Part shown: positions 34,873-43,602 of the stretch, piece by piece
How positions within the stretch are numbered: the first letter of the stretch is position 1
Layout: every line of letters starts with the position of its first letter
Assembly (NCBI RefSeq): GCF_000282615.1
Contig: NZ_AKIY01000204.1
Coordinates: 1 to 45,328, forward strand
Reading direction: 5' to 3'
Length of the DNA: 45,328 nt
From: Bradyrhizobium sp. YR681
GTDB taxonomy: Bacteria; Pseudomonadota; Alphaproteobacteria; Rhizobiales; Xanthobacteraceae
Program-made: the position numbers and the translations under genes
The notes under the pieces: generated by a model
Seen by the model: the letters and a program-made list of their open reading frames with translations, nothing else
Told to the model about the DNA's origin: nothing
Database searches by the model: none

Positions 34873-35634
34873 TCAATGCGCGGTGGCTTCGCCGGCGAAC
34901 AGGAGATCATGGATCTCCTTCTCCAGCCGGCCGGCGCTGCCGTCCTCGTTCGAGACCTTGTCGACATCGACCACCTCGGCCTTGACGCGGCCGGGATGCG
35001 GCGACAGCAGCAGGATGCGGTTGCCGATGCGGATCGCTTCCGCGATCGAATGGGTCACGAACAGCACGGTGAACTTGGTCTCGCTCCAGAGCTGGAGCAG
35101 CTCGTCCTGGCAGGTCCGCCGCGTCAGCGCGTCCAGCGCCGCGAACGGCTCGTCCATCAGCAGAATGTCAGGCTCCATCGCCATGCCGCGCGCGATCGCG
35201 ACGCGCTGCTTCATGCCGCCGGAGAGCGTGTGCGGATAGGCATCGACGACGCGGGTGAGGCCGACCTTCTCGATATAGGACCGCGCCCGCGCCTCGGCGT
35301 CCTTGCGCGACAGCTTTCGCGCGGTCAGCAGCGGGAACATCACGTTGGCGAGCACGCTCTTCCAGGGCAGCAGCTGATCGAACTCCTGGAAGATCATCAT
35401 GCGGTCGGCGCCGGGATCGCGGATCTCGCGATTGTTGATCGTCATGCGGCCTTCGCTCGGGCTCATATAGCCGCCGACGGCCTTGAGCAAAGTCGACTTG
35501 CCGCAACCGGATGGCCCGAGCAGCACGAAGCGGTCGGACCTGTCGACGGTGAAGGAGACCCGTTCGGTGGCGGTGACGACGGCGCTGGAGGTCTTGTAGC
35601 GCAGCGTCACGCCGCTGACGTCGAGCAGCGCCAT
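34873..35634 (-). CDS. ABC transporter ATP-binding protein, SsuB/TauB family
   Basis: A 253-aa ATPase with Walker A LLGPSGCGKSTLLKA, Q-loop FQEFDQLLPW, signature LSGGMKQRVAIARG, Walker B ILLMDEPFAALDALT and switch histidine in FVTHSIAEA. The group energises uptake of sulfonates, nitrate, pyrimidines or related small molecules. Its ATG overlaps the stop of the binding-protein gene (ATGA). Confidence 0.94.
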   Translation of the reverse strand: MALLDVSGVTLRYKTSSAVVTATERVSFTVDRSDRFVLLGPSGCGKSTLLKAVGGYMSPSEGRMTINNREIRDPGADRMMIFQEFDQLLPWKSVLANVMFPLLTARKLSRKDAEARARSYIEKVGLTRVVDAYPHTLSGGMKQRVAIARGMAMEPDILLMDEPFAALDALTRRTCQDELLQLWSETKFTVLFVTHSIAEAIRIGNRILLLSPHPGRVKAEVVDVDKVSNEDGSAGRLEKEIHDLLFAGEATAH

Positions 35635-36650
35635 CAGTTGCCCTTCAGGTCATGCGCGACGGGGAGGTAATAGTCCGTCCAGGCCTTGGGCTGGCTCTTC
35701 AGCGTGCCGGTCTTGAAAAGATGCGCGGCGAACTTCATCGTGCCCTGCGGCTCCAGATTCCACTCCATCATGCCGGGCTCTTTCAGCAGGTCGAGCAGCT
35801 CCTCCACCGAGGTCTTGTCGCCGGTGATCTCCTTGTAGATCTCGACCGCCTGTTTGGTGTCGCTGCGGATCAGATCCTGCGCTTCCTTGGTCGCGTCGCG
35901 CACGGCCTGGATGATCTTTGGATTGGCGTCGGCGAATTTGGTCGTGGTGAAGAACTGCGCCTGGCTGAGCGGGCCGCCCATCACGTCGGGCGAGCTCAGC
36001 ACGACATGGGCGCCCGGCACGTTCTTCAGCTCCAGGAAGGTGAAGGGCGGGATCGAGAAATGGGTGTGCACCTCGTGCTTGGAATTGGCGAGCGCCGCAT
36101 AGGCGTCGGGATGGCCGAGCTGCACGGTGTTGGTGTCCAGCTTCGACCATTGATCGGCCCCGAAGGCTTCCGCAGCTGCGATCTGCAACACGATCGCCTG
36201 CGTGGAAACCTTGACGGTCGGCACCGCGATCTTGTCGTTCGGGCCGAAATCCCTGATCGACTTGATGTTGGCGTCGCGGCTGATCAACGTCATCGGCTGC
36301 GCCGAAGTCGCGACGATGCCCTTCACGCCGCCGCGGGTGCGGTCCCACAGCAAGAGAAGATTGCCGGTGCCGGTGTTGAGAATGTCGACGCCGCCCGCCA
36401 GCAGCGCATCGGTCTGCGCGCCGCCGCCGGAGAAGGTGATCCATTTGGTGGTGACGCCCGCCAGGCCGAGAGCAGCTGCGTGCTTCTCGATCAGCTTCTG
36501 CTTTTCCATGATGTGGCTCGGCATGTAGAAAATGCCGGGCTGGCGCGACAGCGAGATCTCGGATTTTTGCTGAGCCTGCGCCGTGGACGCCGAGAGCGCG
36601 GTTGCGGCGACGAGGGCGGCCGCGAGTTGGCTGCGAAGATGCTTGATCAT
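35634..36650 (-). CDS. ABC transporter substrate-binding protein, NMT1/SsuA-like
   Basis: A 338-aa periplasmic binding protein. After the signal peptide (LRSQLAAALVAATALSASTAQA), EISLSRQPGIFYMPSHIMEK and LAGVTTKWITFSGGGAQTDA are the start of a two-lobe NMT1/ThiY-like fold. ATG 36650 has GGAGGAAA about 10 bases upstream and begins the signal peptide; the longer frame from 36704 would run into the operator palindrome. It is the first gene of the minus-strand operon, downstream of the palindrome at 36697-36722. The ligand is unknown; the enzymes nearby suggest a sugar acid or similar carboxylate. Confidence 0.92.
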   Translation of the reverse strand: MIKHLRSQLAAALVAATALSASTAQAQQKSEISLSRQPGIFYMPSHIMEKQKLIEKHAAALGLAGVTTKWITFSGGGAQTDALLAGGVDILNTGTGNLLLLWDRTRGGVKGIVATSAQPMTLISRDANIKSIRDFGPNDKIAVPTVKVSTQAIVLQIAAAEAFGADQWSKLDTNTVQLGHPDAYAALANSKHEVHTHFSIPPFTFLELKNVPGAHVVLSSPDVMGGPLSQAQFFTTTKFADANPKIIQAVRDATKEAQDLIRSDTKQAVEIYKEITGDKTSVEELLDLLKEPGMMEWNLEPQGTMKFAAHLFKTGTLKSQPKAWTDYYLPVAHDLKGN

Positions 36651-36696
36651 TGTTGTGTGTTTCCTCCGGGTGCGCGTCGCGCTGCGTTGACCCTGC

Positions 36697-36722
36697 TGAT
36701 GCACTAATATATTAGTGCATCA
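36697..36722. promoter_or_regulatory. perfect 26-bp palindrome, predicted GntR operator
   Basis: TGATGCACTAATA (36697-36709) is followed directly by its exact reverse complement (36710-36722). It lies between the divergent binding-protein gene (start 36650) and the GntR gene (start 36742), 19 bases before the latter. GntR-family proteins bind such dyads next to their own genes, so it is probably the operator for both transcripts. Confidence 0.78.
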
Positions 36723-36741
36723 AAGGCAAGCGGGACCCGAC

Positions 36742-37446
36742 ATGGAAGCAGCCCACTCCGCGGCACGACCCGCCACAAGGCTCGATCGCGCCCGCCAGGC
36801 GGCGCCCCAGGTGTTCGAGCGGCTGCGCAATGCGATCGTCGCGCTGGAATTGCCGCCGGGCGCGCCGTTGTCACGCGCCGAGCTCGCCAGCCAGTTCGGA
36901 ATCAGCTCGACCCCGGTGCGCGATGCCCTGATGCGGCTCGAGGAAGAGGGCCTCGTCGACGTGTTTCCGCAGCACGCGACCGTGGTCAGCCGGATCGACA
37001 TCAGCCGCGCCCAGCAGGCGCATTTCCTGCGCCAGGCGTTGGAGCTGGAGATCGTCCGGCTGCTCGCGGAACAGCATGATCAAGCCCTGATCATCCGCCT
37101 CGACCACGCGATCGCACTGCAGCAGCAGTTTGCGAAAGCCGGCGAGTTCGAGGCCTTCATGGCCGCCGACAACGACTTCCACGCCCAGCTCTACGTCGCT
37201 GCCGGCAAACAGGATTTGTGGGCGCTGGTGCGCAGCCGCAGCGGGCATATCGACCGGCTGCGCCGGTTGCATTTGCCCTCGCCCGGCAAGGCCCAGAACA
37301 TCGTCCGCCATCACAGGCTGATCATACGCGCGATCGAGGCGGCCGACGCCGACGCTGCGCAGCAGCATCTGCGCAAGCATCTGTCGGGCACGCTCAGCGA
37401 GCTCGACAGGATCCGGAGCCACCATCCGGAATACCTCACCGACTAG
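36742..37446 (+). CDS. GntR-family regulator with FCD domain
   Basis: A 234-aa regulator. The N-terminal winged helix (about 20-85) shows VFERLRNAIVALELPPGAPL and LASQFGISSTPVRDALMRLE; the C-terminal all-helical FCD domain (about 95-220) shows FHAQLYVAAGKQDLW and VRHHRLIIRAIEAAD, with the D/H residues that bind metal or carboxylate effectors. The frame extends upstream to a GTG inside the operator palindrome; ATG 36742 is preferred. It is divergent from the transporter-dehydratase operon and most likely represses it until the imported acid or its keto product binds. Confidence 0.92.
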   Translation: MEAAHSAARPATRLDRARQAAPQVFERLRNAIVALELPPGAPLSRAELASQFGISSTPVRDALMRLEEEGLVDVFPQHATVVSRIDISRAQQAHFLRQALELEIVRLLAEQHDQALIIRLDHAIALQQQFAKAGEFEAFMAADNDFHAQLYVAAGKQDLWALVRSRSGHIDRLRRLHLPSPGKAQNIVRHHRLIIRAIEAADADAAQQHLRKHLSGTLSELDRIRSHHPEYLTD

Positions 37447-37476
37447 ACATCCGGCACCCGGTCGTCGCAGAGTATG

Positions 37477-37492
37477 TGCACGTAATCGTGCA
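37477..37492. repeat. short inverted repeat upstream of the receiver gene
   Basis: TGCACG and CGTGCA flank TAAT (37477-37492), with partial symmetry beyond (TATG before, ATATG after). It lies in the 197-base gap after the GntR gene and could be a weak regulatory dyad. No protein can be tied to it. Confidence 0.35.
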
Positions 37493-37643
37493 TATGAAGC
37501 GCAGCGAAGTTCGCCTGCGGCGAGCAGCCATCGCATCGCCCGCGAAGTGCTTGCAGGCTGGATGGAATCCGCGCAACAATTTCGCATTTGATGCTTTGAT
37601 TTGGGTCGCTGGAACGTCCCATCCGGCCCGGAGGGTTTCAGAC

Positions 37644-38072
37644 GTGGCCAACATCCTGATCGTGGATGACGACCCGGCCGTGCAGATCACGATCCGGCTG
37701 CTTCTGGAGCGGGCCGGCCATCACGTCACCGTTGCCGGCGACGGCCGCAAGGGACTGGCGCTGTTCGAGGCCAGCCAGTTCGACCTGCTTTTTCTCGACA
37801 TCTTCATGCCTGGCATGGACGGGCTGGAGACGATGCGCCACATCCGGGCGCAGCAGCCGGCCATTCCGATCATCGTCATCTCCGGCCGTTCGATCACGCC
37901 GGAGGCCTATGCCGAGCCGGATTTCCTGAAGATGGCGACCAAGCTCGGCGCGGTGGCGAGTCTGCAAAAGCCGTTCCGGCCGGACGCACTGCTCGCCGCG
38001 GTCGACGGCTGCCTGAAATCCGCGCCATCGCCTTCGGCACCGCAGCCCGATGCCGGCTCCCGCAGCCGATGA
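37644..38072 (+). CDS. single-domain response regulator
   Basis: A 142-aa receiver protein: ILIVDDDPAVQITIRLLLER at the start, phosphoryl-accepting D52 in LLFLDIFMPGMDGLE, IIVISGRS (switch Ser) and the conserved lysine in SLQKPFRPDALL. There is no output domain; a short proline/serine-rich tail ends the protein. GTG 37644 with GGAGGG about 9 bases before it is chosen; the frame is open through the GntR end region but that extension is not protein-like. The hybrid kinase starts 67 bases downstream and is probably co-transcribed, so this is likely its partner or a phosphate sink. Confidence 0.9.
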   Translation: MANILIVDDDPAVQITIRLLLERAGHHVTVAGDGRKGLALFEASQFDLLFLDIFMPGMDGLETMRHIRAQQPAIPIIVISGRSITPEAYAEPDFLKMATKLGAVASLQKPFRPDALLAAVDGCLKSAPSPSAPQPDAGSRSR

Positions 38073-38139
38073 CGGGGCCATCCATGAGGTGCGATCACGG
38101 AATGGTCGGGAGCATTCTCGACGCGGCGCGAAGGCCAAC

Positions 38140-41100
38140 ATGACCCTCGCAACCCGGCTGGCCATCGCAATGATCCTGCTGGTCGCGGTGACCGTGGCCG
38201 CGGTCGGCTGGCTGGGCTATCGCAACATCACGCAAGCCGTCATTCCGCGCGTCCTGGAGCGGGTCGAAGCCCAGTCGCGCCTGCTGGCGACCAATCTTGA
38301 ATCCTACGTTGGCGGCGTTCGCGGCGATCTGATCGGCTATCGCTCCGCCGCGGCAATCAACGGCCTGATCCGCGCGCATATCGGTGGAGGAACCGACGCG
38401 CTCGACGGCGTATCGGAGCAGGTCTGGCGCGAACGCATCGCCACGCGGCTCGCCGCCGAGATCGAGGCCAAGCCCAGCTACGGGCAGTTTCGCATCATCG
38501 GCCTTGACGACGACCAGCGCGAACTGGTCCGCGTCGATCGCTCCGGCCCGAACGGGGGAGCGCGGATCGTCCCCAACAGCGAACTGCAGCGCAAGGGCGA
38601 GCGAGCCTATTTTCAAGAGACGATCCGACTGGCCCCGGGCGAGATTTATGTGTCGCCGATCGATCTTGCGACCCGCCAGGGCGGGACCACGGAGCTGCAC
38701 GTTCCCACTTTGCGGGTGGCGACGCCGCTGTTCACGCCGGACGGCAAACCGTTCGGGATCATCATCGCCAATATTGACATGCGTCCGGCACTCGACCGCA
38801 TCCGCTCCTCGACGAATTCAGGAGGAGAGATTTACGTCGTGAATTCGCACGGCGACTATCTGGTCCATCCCGATCGCGCGCGGGAATTCAGCTCGTTGCA
38901 CGGTCAGCCCGCCAACTGGCGCAGCGATTTTCCGTTCTTTTCCGACATGGCCGGCACGTCGGCCCTGTCCACGCACCTCATGACCAATCGGTCGGGCCGA
39001 CCCAGCGGTGCGGCGATCGCACCGGCACTGCTGGCGGGCAAGGAATGGGTCGCAATCGTCGTGATCGTTCCCCCGTCCGTCTTCGGCCGCGTGCCGGCCG
39101 CCATTCAGAAGACGTCCCTGCTCGTCGGCGTGCTTGCCGTCCTCGCCGCCGCCGCACTCGCGGTGCTGCTGGCGCGCTCCCTGACGCGCCCGATCGGACG
39201 CCTGACCGCAGCGGTGGAGGCGATCGGCCGCGGACAGCCAGCCGACATTCCCGTCGATGCAAGCGGCGAGACCGGCGTGCTGGCGCGGGCTTTTGCCCAG
39301 ATGGTCGAGGAGACGCGGGCGAAAACGGCCGCCCTCGAGCGCGAGGTCCGGGAGCATCGCCGCACCGAGGCCGCACGAAGCCACCATGCGGAGCGCGAGC
39401 GCTTGTTCAGCTCCGCCGTCGAATCATCCGACGACGCAATCGTGATGCAGTCGCTCGATGCCGTCATTACGGGCTGGAATCCCGCAGCCGAGCGTCTCTA
39501 TGGCTATCCGGCGAGCGAGGCGATCGGAAAATCAACCTCGATCATCGTCCCGCCCGACCGCCGCGAGCACGGCAAGGACTATCTGGCGCGGATCGCCCGG
39601 GGCGAGCCGATCGAGCGGTTCGAGACGGTGCGCCTGCGCAGGGACGGCACGCCGGTCGAAATCTCGCTCAGCCTCTCGCCGATCAGGGGCCCTTCGGGCG
39701 AGATCATCGGCGTCTCCGGGAGCGCCCGCAGCCTCACCGAGGCGCGGCGCGCCGAGCGGACGCTGCAGCAGCAGCTCGAGGAGCGGCGGCAACTTTTCGA
39801 CACCTCGCAGGATCTGATCATGATCATGGATTCGCGGGGGCATATCGTGCAGGTCAGCCCGAGCTGCGAGACCATTCTCGGCTACCGGCCCGACGAGATG
39901 ATCGGCCGCAGCGGCGTCGATTTCATCCATCCCGCCCATCTCGATCTATCCCGCGAAGAAATGCGCGCGCTCAGGCGCGGCGGCCACCCGAAGCTCGCCG
40001 ACACCCGCTGCTTCCACAAGGACGGGCGCGAGGTCTGGCTGTCCTGGCTCGGCAGCTGGTCCGATCAGGCCAAGCGATTCTTCTTCGTCGGACGCGACAT
40101 GACCGAGGCGCGGCTCGCGGACGAATCCTTGCGCGAGAGCGAGCAGCTCGCGCGCAACATCGTCGAGACCGCGCTCGACGCCTTCGTCCAGACCGACGAA
40201 CGCAGCACCATCCTGAACTGGAGCTCGCGGGCCGAAGAGCTGTTCGGCTGGCGGCGCGACGAGGTGCTGGGCAGGAACGCGGTCGACCTGATCGTCGCCG
40301 AAAGCGAGCGCGAGCGGGTCAAGGTCGGCCTCGCGCGCTTCCTCGAATCCGCGGACGGCCAGACGCTCAACCGTCGCCGCGAGCTCATGGTCCGCCGCCG
40401 CGACGGCAAGGACTTCAAGGCCGAGCTGAGCGTCACGGCGCTTAGACGCCGCGAAGGCGTTCTGTTCAACGTGTTCTATCGCGACCTCACCGACAAGATC
40501 GCGTCCGAGGAGCGCATCCGTCACGCCGAGAAGATGGAGGCGGTCGGTCAGCTCACCGGCGGCGTGGCGCATGATTTCAACAACATCCTTACGGTCATCA
40601 CCGGGACGATCGAGATCCTGGCCGACGCTGTGGCGAAGGAGCCGGAGCTTGCGGCGATCACGAAGATGATCGACGAGGCGGCCGGGCGCGGCGCCGAGCT
40701 GACCCAGCACCTGCTCGCCTTCGCGCGCAAGCAGCCGCTCCAGCCGCGCGAGATCGACATCAACGCGCTGATCATCGACACCGCAAAGCTGCTGCGGCCG
40801 ACGCTGGGCGAGCAGATCCAGGTCGAATCGGTGTTCGAGGACGAGAGCTGCGTCGCGATCGTCGATCCCAACCAGCTCACCACCGCGATCCTCAACCTCG
40901 CGCTCAATGCCCGCGACGCCATGCCCGGCGGCGGCAAGCTGATCGTGGAGACGGGCGCGGCCTATCTCGACGAGGTCTATGCCAGCGTCAACGACGTCCG
41001 GCCCGGCCATTACGTGCTGATCGCCGTGAGCGACACCGGGACCGGCATTCCGGCGGGCATGCTGGCCAGGGTGTTCGACCCCTTCTTCACATCGAAGGGG

Positions 41101-41646
41101 CCAGGCAAGGGCACCGGCCTCGGGCTCTCGATGGTCTACGGCTTCATCAAGCAGTCCGCAGGACACATCAAGATCTACAGCGAGGAAGGCCACGGCACCA
41201 CGATCAAGATGTACCTGCCGCCCGGCAAGACCGCGACGGCGGTCGGCGAGGGCGTGACACCGGCGGCGATCGAGGGCGGTCACGAGACGATCCTGGTGGT
41301 CGAGGACGATCGCCTGGTGCGCGACTACGTGCTGGCGCAACTGTATTCGCTCGGCTACGTCACCTTGCAGGCTGCGAATGCGGCGGAAGCGCTCGCGATC
41401 GTCGCCGCCGGAAAGCCGTTCGACCTGCTGTTCACCGACGTCATCATGCCCGGCAAGATGAACGGCAGGCAGCTCGCCGACGAGCTGATGAAGACCCGCC
41501 CCGATCTCAGGGTGGTCTATACGTCGGGCTATACCGAGAATGCGATCATCCATCACGGCCGGCTGGATTCGGGCGTGCTGCTGCTGGCCAAGCCCTATCG
41601 CAAATCGGATCTGGCGCGGATCATCCGCAAGGCGCTGAGCGCCTGA
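38140..41646 (+). CDS. hybrid sensor histidine kinase with Cache, HAMP, three PAS and receiver domains
   Basis: A 1168-aa membrane sensor. Layout: membrane segment at about 6-28, periplasmic dCache-type sensor (30-300), second membrane segment (324-345), HAMP (346-395), three PAS domains (about 420-530, 548-665 and 672-785), HisKA with the phosphorylated H811 in GGVAHDFNNILTVI, HATPase with NLALNARDAMPGGG, GTGIPAGM and GTGLGLSMVYGF, and a C-terminal receiver (from 1050, ILVVEDDRLVRDYVL, D1100 in FTDVIMPG). HisKA/HATPase sequences of this form are common in kinases that pair with FixJ-like regulators. ATG 38140 with GAAGG is preferred to 38050. Neighbours are a receiver protein upstream and a convergent FixJ-type regulator. 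The ligand is unknown. Confidence 0.93.
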   Translation: MTLATRLAIAMILLVAVTVAAVGWLGYRNITQAVIPRVLERVEAQSRLLATNLESYVGGVRGDLIGYRSAAAINGLIRAHIGGGTDALDGVSEQVWRERIATRLAAEIEAKPSYGQFRIIGLDDDQRELVRVDRSGPNGGARIVPNSELQRKGERAYFQETIRLAPGEIYVSPIDLATRQGGTTELHVPTLRVATPLFTPDGKPFGIIIANIDMRPALDRIRSSTNSGGEIYVVNSHGDYLVHPDRAREFSSLHGQPANWRSDFPFFSDMAGTSALSTHLMTNRSGRPSGAAIAPALLAGKEWVAIVVIVPPSVFGRVPAAIQKTSLLVGVLAVLAAAALAVLLARSLTRPIGRLTAAVEAIGRGQPADIPVDASGETGVLARAFAQMVEETRAKTAALEREVREHRRTEAARSHHAERERLFSSAVESSDDAIVMQSLDAVITGWNPAAERLYGYPASEAIGKSTSIIVPPDRREHGKDYLARIARGEPIERFETVRLRRDGTPVEISLSLSPIRGPSGEIIGVSGSARSLTEARRAERTLQQQLEERRQLFDTSQDLIMIMDSRGHIVQVSPSCETILGYRPDEMIGRSGVDFIHPAHLDLSREEMRALRRGGHPKLADTRCFHKDGREVWLSWLGSWSDQAKRFFFVGRDMTEARLADESLRESEQLARNIVETALDAFVQTDERSTILNWSSRAEELFGWRRDEVLGRNAVDLIVAESERERVKVGLARFLESADGQTLNRRRELMVRRRDGKDFKAELSVTALRRREGVLFNVFYRDLTDKIASEERIRHAEKMEAVGQLTGGVAHDFNNILTVITGTIEILADAVAKEPELAAITKMIDEAAGRGAELTQHLLAFARKQPLQPREIDINALIIDTAKLLRPTLGEQIQVESVFEDESCVAIVDPNQLTTAILNLALNARDAMPGGGKLIVETGAAYLDEVYASVNDVRPGHYVLIAVSDTGTGIPAGMLARVFDPFFTSKGPGKGTGLGLSMVYGFIKQSAGHIKIYSEEGHGTTIKMYLPPGKTATAVGEGVTPAAIEGGHETILVVEDDRLVRDYVLAQLYSLGYVTLQAANAAEALAIVAAGKPFDLLFTDVIMPGKMNGRQLADELMKTRPDLRVVYTSGYTENAIIHHGRLDSGVLLLAKPYRKSDLARIIRKALSA

Positions 41647-41665
41647 ATCGGGCGAGGCTCGCAAT

Positions 41666-41803
41666 CTCGTGTCCCGGACGCACCGCAGCGTGCGACGCTG
41701 CTGTGCAGAGCCGGGACCCAGAACCAACGTCTAGCTGGAAGCAATGATGGCCCCCGGCTCTGCAGCGCACCACTGCGTGATGCGCTGCGTCCGGGGCACG
41801 AGA
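41666..41803. repeat. palindromic intergenic repeat, copy 2 of the CTCGTGCCCCGGACGC type
   Basis: CTCGTGTCCCGGACGCACCG (from 41666) faces GCGCTGCGTCCGGGGCACGA (to 41803) in inverse, with GCAGAGCCGGGACCCAG and GGCCCCCGGCTCTGCAG as inner arms. It lies between the converging hybrid kinase and FixJ-like genes. See 22638-22740 for the other copy. Confidence 0.78.
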
Positions 41804-41817
41804 GAAGAGCGCGCCGC

Positions 41818-42453
41818 TTACGACGCGCGTTGCGCCGCGGTCATCACGATGCGGATCAGGTCGGCGGCGTTGCGGGCACCGAGCTTCTTCATGATGTTGG
41901 CGCGGTGGTCCTCGATGGTACGCGGGCTGATGCCGAGGGTACGGCCGGCTTCCTTGTTGGAGGCACCGGCGGCGAACTGCTCCAGCACCTCGCGCTCACG
42001 CCGCGTCAACGGCTCGCGTCCGGGGAAATGCAGCGAGCCGAATTTCGGCGCGGCGTTCTCCGCCTGCCTGCGTGCATAGGCGCCGATGGCCTCGTCGAGC
42101 CGGCCGACGATCTCGCTGCCGCGGAACGGCTTCTCGATGAAGTCGAGCGCGCCGCTTTTGATGGCGCCCACCGCCATCGAGATGTCGCCCTGCCCGGAGA
42201 TCATGAAGATCGGGGCCGGATAGTCCTCGCCGTGCAACTCCTTCAGAATGTCGAGACCCGACTTACCGGGAATGTGCACATCGAGCAGGATCGCAGCGGG
42301 TGTACGGTTTCGCGCGACTGAGAGCAGCGCTGCGCCGTCCGCGAAGCAGATCACTTCATAGCCCGCCGCCTTCAACACCATCGACAAGGTGTCGCGAACG
42401 GCAGGGTCGTCGTCGACTACGAAGATTTCACCGCGAGAGGTTTGTTCGGCCAT
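41818..42453 (-). CDS. FixJ-type response regulator
   Basis: A 211-aa regulator. The receiver (about 8-125) has IFVVDDDPAVRDTLSMVL, phosphoryl-accepting D58 in ILLDVHIPGKSG, and the lysine in FIEKPFRGSEI. The C-terminal LuxR/FixJ helix-turn-helix (about 145-205) reads LTRREREVLEQFAAGASNKE and GISPRTIEDHRANIMKKLGA. ATG 42453 gives the standard N-terminus; the frame is open 10 codons further. It converges with the hybrid kinase gene, which is a good candidate partner although not in the same operon. Confidence 0.93.
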   Translation of the reverse strand: MAEQTSRGEIFVVDDDPAVRDTLSMVLKAAGYEVICFADGAALLSVARNRTPAAILLDVHIPGKSGLDILKELHGEDYPAPIFMISGQGDISMAVGAIKSGALDFIEKPFRGSEIVGRLDEAIGAYARRQAENAAPKFGSLHFPGREPLTRREREVLEQFAAGASNKEAGRTLGISPRTIEDHRANIMKKLGARNAADLIRIVMTAAQRAS

Positions 42454-42619
42454 GTGCCATGTCCAATTGGCATGAGAGTCCATTCGGCATTGAGGACTCG
42501 CGTCCGCGCCAACCTTTATGGCGTTCGGCGCGGATTCGGCCCACCCGTATTTGTACGGGACATGGACTTAACGCACAAGTAGCGGCATGGCGCCTAATTG
42601 CGGGAGACGGAGAATATCC

Positions 42620-42925
42620 ATGCTAAATTTTGCCGGTGCGCCACCTCTCGTCACGACGCGCGAGGCCGACAGCCGCCAGTTGATTGCGGCCGACCTGCGC
42701 TGCCTGATCGCACAGGTCGAGAGCAGTATGCGCCTGATCGACGCAGCCATGATCAACGCGAGCCTGGAGCCGGACGGCAGCGGCGATCCGGCCGGTTCCG
42801 CCGATATCGTCGTGCTCGACGACGTCACGCCGCGTTATGCGACGGCGAGCGCCGCCCTCAATGCCTGTCGGGCGGGCCTTGGCCACGCCCTGCAATGTTT
42901 GTCGGAATCCGGCAACCCGGCCTAG
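42620..42925 (+). CDS. small protein of unknown function (101 aa)
   Basis: A 101-aa acidic frame with a helical N-terminal half (READSRQLIAADLRCLIAQV, then ESSMRLIDAAMINAS) and a middle of small residues with IVVLDDVTPRYATA. I do not recognise the family. ATG 42620 follows GGAGACGGAGA at a suitable distance. The N-terminal helices could form a coiled coil or bind a partner. It sits between two response-regulator genes on the opposite strand and faces the next one, so it may be tied to signalling, but nothing in the sequence proves it. Confidence 0.65.
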   Translation: MLNFAGAPPLVTTREADSRQLIAADLRCLIAQVESSMRLIDAAMINASLEPDGSGDPAGSADIVVLDDVTPRYATASAALNACRAGLGHALQCLSESGNPA

Positions 42926-42959
42926 GACTCCGCGGCCGATCGCATGGCAGCTCCGCGCC

Positions 42960-43463
42960 TCAGGCGCGGTGCCGTTCCACGATCGCGTCGGTGGCGACAC
43001 CTCCCCAGGTGTGGATCGCCGGCAGGCCCATCGCGATCTTGCCGAGATTGGCGAGGCTGATGCGCAGGGCCGCCAGGTCGAGCGGCTTCGGCAGGCTCTG
43101 AAGCTCGATCCCGACCGAGCGGGCGAAGCTGCGGGCGGCGCTGCGGCGCTTGCCGTCCATGCCGCTGATGACGATCACGGCGCCGGCGAATTTCGCCTCC
43201 GCCATCTCGCGCAACACGTCGATGCCGTCGCCATCCTCCAGCACGAGGTCGAGCGTCACGCAGTCGAAGCGGGCGGCGCGAAGCTTTTCGATCGCCTCCG
43301 CCACCGACGGCGCCACACTGACCTCGTGGCCGGCCTGCTTGGCGGCGACGGTGATCAGGCTGCGCTGCGTGGCGTCGTCATCGACCACCAGGAGCTGAAG
43401 CGCGCGCCGCTCGGTGCCATCGGGCAGGTTTGACGTGACGGGAGAGAGGGAACTTCTGGGCAT
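42960..43463 (-). CDS. single-domain response regulator
   Basis: A 167-aa receiver protein: a 20-residue polar leader, then LQLLVVDDDATQRSLITVAA, D72 in CVTLDLVLEDGDG, VIVISGMDG (switch) and the lysine in SLPKPLDLAALRISLANL. The last helix and tail resemble the receiver part of EAL-type regulators, but no output domain follows. ATG 43463 has CAGGA upstream. It lies 139 bases downstream of the PilZ-like gene on the same strand and could read on from the chemotaxis operon. Confidence 0.88.
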   Translation of the reverse strand: MPRSSLSPVTSNLPDGTERRALQLLVVDDDATQRSLITVAAKQAGHEVSVAPSVAEAIEKLRAARFDCVTLDLVLEDGDGIDVLREMAEAKFAGAVIVISGMDGKRRSAARSFARSVGIELQSLPKPLDLAALRISLANLGKIAMGLPAIHTWGGVATDAIVERHRA

Positions 43464-43602
43464 TACCGTATCCTGAGATTGAGACCCGTCATGGATACAC
43501 GGTTCACGCTTAGGCGACGTAAAGTCGGTACGGCGAATTCATCCGGAAGTTTCAGCAAATATGAACCAACGCGGCAGAAAGCGGCGACGGGCTATGCCGG
43601 GA

